A stretch of DNA of 11,551 nt from JBAWXE01 sp037144255 (GTDB taxonomy: Bacteria > Bacteroidota > Bacteroidia > Chitinophagales > Chitinophagaceae), in assembly GCA_037144255.1 (NCBI GenBank), contig JBAWXE010000090.1:1-11551 (forward strand). The letters run 5' to 3'. Shown here in pieces: positions 6,067-11,551 of this stretch. The position numbers and the translations under genes were made by a program. The first letter of the stretch is position 1. The number at the start of each line of letters is the position of its first letter. The notes under the pieces were generated by a model. That model was not told the origin of the DNA. It was given only the letters and a program-made list of their open reading frames with translations, and searched no databases.

Positions 6067-6873
6067 ATGGGATCTTTATCCAGATCATTCAAGATCAGCA
6101 ACAAATTCCAAAACGAATTTGAAATACTCTTCCCCAACAAACCTTTTACTAAAGAATATATTTTACAATACATCACAGCATGCACCAATCATGTATTCAA
6201 ACAGGCTGCTAAAAAATTTCCCGATCATAAGTTAAAGTATATCAACCCTATATTCGTTATAGATAAAATGATCTATCCCGCCTCTAATCTTGCCGGCGAT
6301 CATAATATCAATAGGTCTGTACTCGCAGCTTTTCATCTGGTAGCTACCAACGAGATCATCCCTATATCACAACCCATTCGTCAGAATAAATTAAAAGGTA
6401 TCTGCCTCTTTTCTGGCAGCGATCTGCTCTCACATACTTACAATACTTTTAAGACTTTCAATTTAGACCTCATCGTTTCCAATGAAGATATTATTGCTGA
6501 TGATATAGACGAAAAATATCTGGTCGAAAAGGTCAGCCGTATGGATATCGACTTGGAAAACCTGAATCAGAATTTCCACGCCTTCTCCCGCGAATTACAA
6601 ATAAATGCCACCGAGGATATAGTGAAGTTGAAAAAAACCCTGGTGCTCTATCAATTACTTGCCAAAGCACTGAATGGTACTACCTCTATTTCTTTCGTTA
6701 ATAGCACTCAGCAGAATTCTTTTTTCCACTGCCTGCTTACCCTCATTTCAGAGCAGCCTTTCAAAGAGTCCGAACTGCTCGATTTTGCAACCGTACTAGA
6801 GCTCATGTCCCAGCCATTAGAAAACTACAAGAATGCTATACATGCCGCATCTAAGGTCAAACGTCATCTTTAG
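6067..6873 (+). CDS. Hypothetical protein, 268 residues, not recognised
   Basis: I do not recognise a family. The protein starts at an ATG (MGSLSRSFKISNKFQNEFEI), has no signal peptide and no membrane helix, and looks like a soluble, mainly alpha-helical cytoplasmic protein. The N-terminal half has a mixed alpha/beta look, with hydrophobic strands such as YINPIFVIDKMIYP (58-71) and KGICLFSG (109-116). The C-terminal half, from about residue 165, is a series of amphipathic helices (EDIVKLKKTLVLYQLLAKAL) ending in a basic tail (SKVKRHL). No catalytic motif stands out. Its coding strand is C-rich and G-poor (by hand about 126 C to 73 G over 6061-6600), the reverse of mdh downstream. It lies after the 547-bp gene-free region with no obvious close promoter, so it may be read from the promoter at 5549. 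Confidence 0.7.
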   Translation: MGSLSRSFKISNKFQNEFEILFPNKPFTKEYILQYITACTNHVFKQAAKKFPDHKLKYINPIFVIDKMIYPASNLAGDHNINRSVLAAFHLVATNEIIPISQPIRQNKLKGICLFSGSDLLSHTYNTFKTFNLDLIVSNEDIIADDIDEKYLVEKVSRMDIDLENLNQNFHAFSRELQINATEDIVKLKKTLVLYQLLAKALNGTTSISFVNSTQQNSFFHCLLTLISEQPFKESELLDFATVLELMSQPLENYKNAIHAASKVKRHL

Positions 6874-6881
6874 TTATTTTT

Positions 6882-6910
6882 CGGAAATAGATGGATAAAT
6901 TACCGGAAAT
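6882..6910. repeat. CGGAAAT direct repeat upstream of the mdh promoter
   Basis: CGGAAAT occurs at 6882-6888 and again at 6904-6910, 22 bp apart, about two helical turns. The pair lies 54-82 bp before the TTTG element of the mdh promoter, where an activator could bind. It may be chance in an A-rich spacer. Confidence 0.25.
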
Positions 6911-6963
6911 GATAAGAAATTAACTAAGATCGCTATATGTACCTGTATTACTGACATTTATCA

Positions 6964-6995
6964 TTTGCTGCCAAGCCCTAGGTTGGCTATATTTG
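6964..6995 (+). promoter_or_regulatory. Canonical Bacteroidota promoter of mdh
   Basis: TTTG at 6964-6967, a 20-nt spacer and TATATTTG at 6988-6995 match the Bacteroidota housekeeping promoter. Transcription would start near 7000, leaving a leader of about 40 nt before the mdh ATG. That leader is A/C-rich with no Shine-Dalgarno. Confidence 0.75.
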
Positions 6996-7040
6996 CTAGT
7001 AACTTTTTTCATTTTCTTACTCCAAAACTGACACATAACA

Positions 7041-7979
7041 ATGAAAGTAACTGTAGTGGGTGCCGGCGCTGTAGGCGCTACCTGTGCCGACAACATCGCA
7101 CGTAAAGAACTGGTAGAAGAGCTGGTGCTCGTAGATATCAAAGAGGGTTTTGCCGAAGGTAAAGCCCTGGACATGACTCAAACCGCATCTTTGTTGGGTT
7201 TTGATACCCGTATCATTGGTAGTACTAATGATTATAGCAAAACTGCCGGTTCTGATGTAGTTGTGATCACTTCAGGTATACCACGTAAACCGGGTATGAC
7301 TCGCGAAGAATTGATAGGCACTAATGCTCGCATTGTAGAAGAAGTAAGCAAGAATTTGCTGAAATATTCTCCTGATGCTATCATCGTAGTGATCTCTAAT
7401 CCTATGGACACTATGACTTACCTCACACTTAAAGCTACCGGCTTGCCTAAGAATCGTGTGATAGGTATGGGTGGTATTCTCGATAGTTCTCGTTTCAAAA
7501 CGTATCTGCAACAAGCATTGAATTGCTCTCAGCACGATCTTCATGCTACTGTTATCGGTGGCCATGGCGATACTACTATGATACCTCTTACTCGTTTGGC
7601 TACACTCAACAGCAATCCTGTTTCTAATCTGCTCAGCGCAGACCAACTGAAACAGATATCAGCTGATACAATGGTAGGTGGCGCTACCCTTACTAAGCTC
7701 TTAGGTACTTCTGCATGGTATGCTCCGGGTGCTGCAGGTGCTGCATTGGTAGAGGCTATCATCCGCAACGAAAAGAAAGTATTCCCTTGTTGTGTTATGC
7801 TCGATGGCGAATATGGTCAGAAAGATATTTGCATGGGCGTACCAGTAGTTATCGGTCGCAATGGTTGGGAAAAAATAATAGACTACAAACTGAATGCTGA
7901 AGAACAAGAAATGTTCAATAAGTCTGCTGATGCTGTTCGCAGTATGAATCAGGTGTTGGATACTCTGGTACAAGCATAG
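7041..7979 (+). CDS. mdh: Malate dehydrogenase (NAD-dependent, LDH-like type)
   Basis: Interconverts malate and oxaloacetate with NAD(H) in the TCA cycle; a soluble cytoplasmic oligomer. The 312 residues match the usual length. The Rossmann motif GAGAVG is at residues 7-12, and D32 at the end of beta2 favours NAD over NADP. The mobile active-site loop PRKPGMTR (81-88) supplies two arginines (R82, R88); an Arg at the first position marks malate rather than lactate dehydrogenase. N120, then D148 and R151 in ILDSSR, and H175 in GGHGD complete the catalytic set, with D148/H175 as the proton relay. The start is an ATG 41 bp downstream of a clear promoter. The gene is probably monocistronic, ending 20 bp before a strong hairpin shared with the convergent metK. 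Nothing is missing or odd. Confidence 0.96.
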   Translation: MKVTVVGAGAVGATCADNIARKELVEELVLVDIKEGFAEGKALDMTQTASLLGFDTRIIGSTNDYSKTAGSDVVVITSGIPRKPGMTREELIGTNARIVEEVSKNLLKYSPDAIIVVISNPMDTMTYLTLKATGLPKNRVIGMGGILDSSRFKTYLQQALNCSQHDLHATVIGGHGDTTMIPLTRLATLNSNPVSNLLSADQLKQISADTMVGGATLTKLLGTSAWYAPGAAGAALVEAIIRNEKKVFPCCVMLDGEYGQKDICMGVPVVIGRNGWEKIIDYKLNAEEQEMFNKSADAVRSMNQVLDTLVQA

Positions 7980-7999
7980 TATACAATATAGTATAAATA

Positions 8000-8030
8000 A
8001 TAAGGGGCTGCTCATAGAGTAGCCCCTTAT
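8000..8030. terminator. Bidirectional terminator hairpin between convergent mdh and metK
   Basis: A 14-bp stem with one G-T wobble and a 3-nt ATA loop. The left arm at 8000-8013 begins ATAAGGGGCT and the right arm at 8017-8030 ends AGCCCCTTAT. It lies 20 bp after the mdh stop and 22 bp after the metK stop. The outer A/T pairs give short U-runs on each strand, but neither side has a long U-tract. Position and stem strength make shared termination likely. Confidence 0.8.
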
Positions 8031-8052
8031 CTATTCTAAGTGTTATCTATTA

Positions 8053-9306
8053 TTATTTCAGTGCAAAAGCCTTTTTCACAGCTTTCACATAGTCCAGTTT
8101 CTCCCAAGTGAATAACTCTACCTTTAAGGTCTTGGTCTTACGATCAGCTGATGCAAAAGTCTTAGTAACAGTTTGTGGTTCACGACCCATATGTCCGTAA
8201 GCAGCACACTCGCTATACATAGGCTGGCGCAGTTTCAGACGTTGCTCTATAAAGTAAGGGCGCATATCAAATACTTCGCTGATGATCTTAGCTATTTGCC
8301 CATCGGTCATCTTTACTTTTGCAGTACCGTAAGTGTTGATGTACAGACCCATTGGTTGGGCTACACCAATAGCATAAGATACTTGTACCAATACTTCGTC
8401 ACATACACCGGCAGCTACCATGTTCTTAGCTATATGGCGGGTGGCATAGGCAGCAGAACGATCTACTTTAGAAGGGTCTTTACCTGAGAATGCACCACCA
8501 CCATGAGCACCTTTACCACCATAAGTATCTACGATGATCTTGCGGCCTGTAAGACCTGTATCGCCATGCGGGCCACCTATCACGAATTTACCTGTAGGGT
8601 TTACGTGATACTTGATCTTATCGTTGAATAATTGTTTGTATTGCGGATATGCCTTAATAACGCGAGGTATAAGAATGCTGATCACATCTTTCTTGATCTT
8701 ATCCTGCATCTTCTTCTCATCATCAAAATCATCATGCTGTGTAGATATAACGATAGTATCAATGCGCACAGGCTTGTTGTTATCATCATACTCCAATGTT
8801 ACCTGGCTCTTAGCATCCGGACGCAGGTACTTCATTTGTTTAGCTTCGCGGCGTATAGCAGACAGTTCGCGCAGCAACAAGTGAGCCATATCTAATGCCA
8901 AAGGCATATAGTTAGCAGTTTCGTTAGTTGCATAACCAAACATCATACCTTGGTCACCTGCACCCTGATCTTCTTTTTTCTTTTTATCTACACCTTGGTT
9001 GATATCAGCAGACTGTTCGTGAATAGCAGAGAGTACACCACAAGAGTGCGCTTCGAACATGTATTCACTTTTGGTATATCCAATCTTAGCTATCACATCG
9101 CGTGCTATGGTTTGCACGTCTATGTATGTGTTCGATTTTACTTCACCGGCAAGTATTACTTGTCCGGTAGTTACTAATGTTTCACAAGCTATTTTAGATT
9201 GCGGGTCCCAGGCAAGAAAATTATCAACTAAAGCATCAGATATCTGGTCCGCTACTTTATCAGGATGTCCTTCTGATACGGACTCGGAGGTAAATAAGTA
9301 TGGCAT
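8053..9306 (-). CDS. metK: S-adenosylmethionine synthetase (methionine adenosyltransferase)
   Basis: Makes S-adenosylmethionine from methionine and ATP, releasing phosphate and pyrophosphate; a cytoplasmic homotetramer needing Mg and K ions. The 417 residues include the N-terminal ATP/Mg signature ESVSEGHPDKVADQISDA (8-25; H14, D16 and K17 are catalytic), the family hexapeptide GAGDQG (115-120) and the glycine-rich P-loop GGGAFSGKD (269-277), with GDTGLTGRK at 248-256. A lysine/acid-rich insert (VDKKKKEDQ, 106-114) precedes the hexapeptide; family members of about 420 residues in Bacteroidota often carry it. The start is an ATG at 9306. It lies 44 bp after the glmS stop with no hairpin or TAnnTTTG between them, so it is probably co-transcribed with glmS. 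The spacer is too short for a SAM riboswitch. Confidence 0.97.
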   Translation of the reverse strand: MPYLFTSESVSEGHPDKVADQISDALVDNFLAWDPQSKIACETLVTTGQVILAGEVKSNTYIDVQTIARDVIAKIGYTKSEYMFEAHSCGVLSAIHEQSADINQGVDKKKKEDQGAGDQGMMFGYATNETANYMPLALDMAHLLLRELSAIRREAKQMKYLRPDAKSQVTLEYDDNNKPVRIDTIVISTQHDDFDDEKKMQDKIKKDVISILIPRVIKAYPQYKQLFNDKIKYHVNPTGKFVIGGPHGDTGLTGRKIIVDTYGGKGAHGGGAFSGKDPSKVDRSAAYATRHIAKNMVAAGVCDEVLVQVSYAIGVAQPMGLYINTYGTAKVKMTDGQIAKIISEVFDMRPYFIEQRLKLRQPMYSECAAYGHMGREPQTVTKTFASADRKTKTLKVELFTWEKLDYVKAVKKAFALK

Positions 9307-9350
9307 TTACGATTGTTTAGAATGAATTATGATAGTTTGAAGTGTGCAAT

Positions 9351-11189
9351 TTATTCAACTGTAACCGATTTTGCAAGGTTACGAGGCTGATCTACATTAC
9401 AACCACGTAAAATAGCAATATGATATGCCAATAGCTGTAGTGGAACTATAGTTATCAGCGGTGATAATATTTCTTCTGTTTCAGGTACCTCTATTACATG
9501 GTCGGCTAGGGCGCGTATTTGTGTATCGCCTTTGTTCACTACCGCTATGATCTTGCCTTTACGGGCTTTTACCTCTTGCACATTAGAAACTATCTTCTCA
9601 TATGCACTCTGATTAGTAGCCAGGAATACCACAGGCATTTCCTCGTCTATAAGTGCTATAGGACCATGTTTCATTTCAGCAGCAGGGTAGCCTTCTGCAT
9701 GTATATATGATATTTCTTTAAGTTTTAATGCTCCTTCCAGTGCTACAGGGAAATTATATCCACGACCCAGGTATAGGAAGTTCTTAGCATCTTTATATAT
9801 AGCAGCCAATTCTTTTATTTGAGCATCCAGTTTCAGGGCCTCTTCTATCTTCTTAGGGATATTCTCCATTTCGTATAATATAGTACGTAGTCTGGATGTA
9901 GATACAGTGCCTTTTTCCATGGCTACCTGTAATGCTATGAGTGTAAGTATTGATACTTGTGTAGAGAATGCTTTAGTGGATGCTACACCTATTTCCGGAC
10001 CGGCATGTGTATAAGAGCCCGCATGAGACATACGTGCTATAGATGAACCGATAACATTACAGATACCATATATCAATGCCTGACGATCTTTTGCCAGTTC
10101 TATAGCAGCAAGTGTATCGGCTGTTTCGCCTGATTGTGAGATTGCGATCACTACATCAGTTTCATTAATGATCGGGTTACGATAACGGAATTCTGAAGCA
10201 TATTCTACTTCAACCGGTATACGAGCCAGATCTTCTATCAGATACTCAGCAATCATTCCTGAATGCCATGATGTACCGCAAGCTGTTATGATGAAACGTT
10301 TGGCATTATCAATACGGTTGACATATTCATTCAGTCCGCCCAGTTTTATCCAACCTTGTTGTGCGTTCATGCGACCACGTAAACAATCTGCAATGGCTTT
10401 AGGTTGTTCGTATATTTCTTTCAACATGAAATGTTCGAACCCACCTTTTTCTATCTGCTCCAGATTCATTTCCAGTTTCTGTATAGCATGCGACTTTTCA
10501 ACATTGCCTAGTGTTTTGATAGTGAAACCACCACCACGATTCACGACAACAAACTCCTGATCATCCAGATAGATAACGTTATTGGTGTATTCAATGATAG
10601 GCGAAGCATCGGACGCAATGTAGAATTCATTATCGCCTATTCCTAAAACCAAAGGACTGCCTTTACGAGCTGCGATCAATTTATTAGGATCATTTTTGTC
10701 AATAACAACGATAGCATATGCACCTACAACTTCATTGAGTGCTATACGTACTGCTTCCTCTAATGGAACCTCTTCTTGCTTCTTTACTTCTTCTATCAGA
10801 TTTACTAATACTTCTGTATCAGTATCCGAATGAAAGATATATCCTCTTTTTTTCAGAACTTCTTTAATAGAAGCATAGTTCTCAATAATGCCGTTGTGAA
10901 TGATGGCAATATCTCCTGATTGAGAAAGATGAGGGTGTGCGTTCTGGTCATTAGGTTCTCCGTGGGTAGCCCAACGTGTATGACCAATGCCTATAGTAGA
11001 AGTGAGTATTTGACCATTAGTAATCTTCTCCAGTTCACTCACTTTGCCGGCTTTCTTATACAGGCTAAGGCCACCATTTAATAGTGCAACACCGGCACTG
11101 TCATAACCTCGGTATTCGAGTCGTTTCAGCCCTTTCAGTAGAATGGGGAATGCTTCTTTATTACCAATATATGCTACAATACCGCACAT
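9351..11189 (-). CDS. glmS: Glutamine--fructose-6-phosphate aminotransferase (isomerizing)
   Basis: Makes glucosamine 6-phosphate from fructose 6-phosphate and glutamine, committing carbon to UDP-GlcNAc for peptidoglycan and lipopolysaccharide. The 612 residues match the family. The class II glutaminase domain (about 2-235) starts MCGIVAYIG with nucleophile C2, and shows HTRWATHG (70-77), HNGIIENY (98-105) and SDTDTEVL (121-128). Two SIS isomerase domains follow, with TACGTSWHSG (302-311), SQSGETADT (351-359) and GRGYNFPVALEGALKLKE (475-492), then the C-terminal tail QPRNLAKSVTVE bearing K607. The start is fixed because Cys must follow Met. It begins only 12 bp after the stop of the DUF4270-like gene, so it has no promoter space of its own and no room for a glmS ribozyme. 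Confidence 0.98.
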   Translation of the reverse strand: MCGIVAYIGNKEAFPILLKGLKRLEYRGYDSAGVALLNGGLSLYKKAGKVSELEKITNGQILTSTIGIGHTRWATHGEPNDQNAHPHLSQSGDIAIIHNGIIENYASIKEVLKKRGYIFHSDTDTEVLVNLIEEVKKQEEVPLEEAVRIALNEVVGAYAIVVIDKNDPNKLIAARKGSPLVLGIGDNEFYIASDASPIIEYTNNVIYLDDQEFVVVNRGGGFTIKTLGNVEKSHAIQKLEMNLEQIEKGGFEHFMLKEIYEQPKAIADCLRGRMNAQQGWIKLGGLNEYVNRIDNAKRFIITACGTSWHSGMIAEYLIEDLARIPVEVEYASEFRYRNPIINETDVVIAISQSGETADTLAAIELAKDRQALIYGICNVIGSSIARMSHAGSYTHAGPEIGVASTKAFSTQVSILTLIALQVAMEKGTVSTSRLRTILYEMENIPKKIEEALKLDAQIKELAAIYKDAKNFLYLGRGYNFPVALEGALKLKEISYIHAEGYPAAEMKHGPIALIDEEMPVVFLATNQSAYEKIVSNVQEVKARKGKIIAVVNKGDTQIRALADHVIEVPETEEILSPLITIVPLQLLAYHIAILRGCNVDQPRNLAKSVTVE

Positions 11190-11201
11190 AAATAAATATG
11201 T

Positions 11202-11551
11202 TTATTTGAGTTTAGAATAAATGACATGCAGCTTCAGTTTGTAGCTGGTATCACTCAAGTTGTATCCTCCGGCTATCAACCTTCCGGATCCGGTATAGGA
11301 ATCAACACCGCCTATACGTAAGCGTAATTTAGTCCATTTTTGTGTAACTGCACGCTGATATTCTGCCGGGAAATTGATACTGTATTGAGAAACCTTAACA
11401 GCACCTATCTGTATGGTAGTTCTAGTGCCGTCTATAAAATTGGAAGCAGCTGTACTTCCTTGAGGATATGCATCTGCAATCACATAAGCTATACCACTTG
11501 CAGTATCTGCACCTCTTGGAAATATTCTCGAAGGTTCAGATAATGTAGTAT
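11202..11551 (-). CDS. C-terminal part of a probable DUF4270-family outer-membrane lipoprotein (partial)
   Basis: The frame is open from the right edge to a TAA at 11202, giving 116 complete codons of a longer gene. The GTG at 11483 is only an internal Val, because the reading frame continues upstream (…RIFPRGADTASGIAYV) to the edge. The sequence alternates polar and hydrophobic residues, with many Ser/Thr/Gly, and ends YKLKLHVIYSKLK, typical of the terminal beta-strands of a Bacteroidota surface or secreted beta-rich protein. DUF4270 lipoproteins are commonly encoded immediately before glmS in this phylum, and the fragment's final strands look similar, which is why I favour that name. The N-terminal lipobox that would confirm it is outside the window. 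Function of the family is unknown. Confidence 0.55.
   Translation of the reverse strand, partial: TTLSEPSRIFPRGADTASGIAYVIADAYPQGSTAASNFIDGTRTTIQIGAVKVSQYSINFPAEYQRAVTQKWTKLRLRIGGVDSYTGSGRLIAGGYNLSDTSYKLKLHVIYSKLK

Noticed and set aside
7272..7646. Antisense frame of 124 codons opposite mdh
   Set aside because: The mdh gene on the other strand has every catalytic residue in place; the shadow has no recognisable motif and no promoter.
9307..9350. SAM riboswitch ahead of metK
   Set aside because: The 44-bp spacer is A/T-rich without paired stems and is too short for known SAM riboswitch classes.
11190..11201. glmS ribozyme or other riboswitch ahead of glmS
   Set aside because: Only 12 bp separate glmS from the preceding gene, too short for any such RNA; the glmS ribozyme is mainly a Firmicutes feature.

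Overview
This window looks like Bacteroidota chromosome. Three things point that way. Promoters match the phylum's TTTG / TAnnTTTG pattern (best case TTTG-N20-TATATTTG before mdh). Shine-Dalgarno sequences are missing ahead of the genes. The protein set is typical, including a probable DUF4270 lipoprotein immediately before glmS. The family Chitinophagaceae or a relative is a plausible guess, but the sequence does not prove it. Most of the window is housekeeping metabolism at moderate to low GC. No rRNA, tRNA, CRISPR array or complete mobile element was seen.

Left block, minus strand (1-4839). Transcription runs from cbs (cystathionine beta-synthase) through a small four-helix membrane protein and a BtuF-like metal/cofactor-binding protein to a GT-C type membrane glycosyltransferase. 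The first three genes overlap by 4 bp and then 1 bp, so they are almost certainly one translationally coupled operon; the glycosyltransferase follows after 59 bp. Further downstream, fbaB (class I fructose-bisphosphate aldolase) has its own TAnnTTTG promoter and runs off the left edge.

Centre, plus strand (4998-7979). A GNAT acetyltransferase diverges from cbs. It is followed by a 547-bp gene-free region, an unrecognised 268-aa protein, and mdh (malate dehydrogenase) with a textbook promoter. The gene-free region is the unusual part of the window. It holds a strong-looking promoter, a 12-bp palindrome, nine tandem 11-bp units with helically phased A-tracts (expected to bend DNA), two small GC-rich hairpins, and two TATCCACA sites 21 bp apart, one of them a perfect DnaA-box consensus, next to an AT-rich stretch.

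Right block, minus strand (8053-11551). A DUF4270-like C-terminus (cut by the window edge), glmS and metK are closely packed and probably co-transcribed. They feed amino-sugar/cell-envelope synthesis and S-adenosylmethionine supply. mdh and metK converge on a shared 14-bp hairpin that can terminate both. metK (SAM synthesis) and cbs (homocysteine removal) belong to the same sulfur amino-acid network but sit in separate transcription units.
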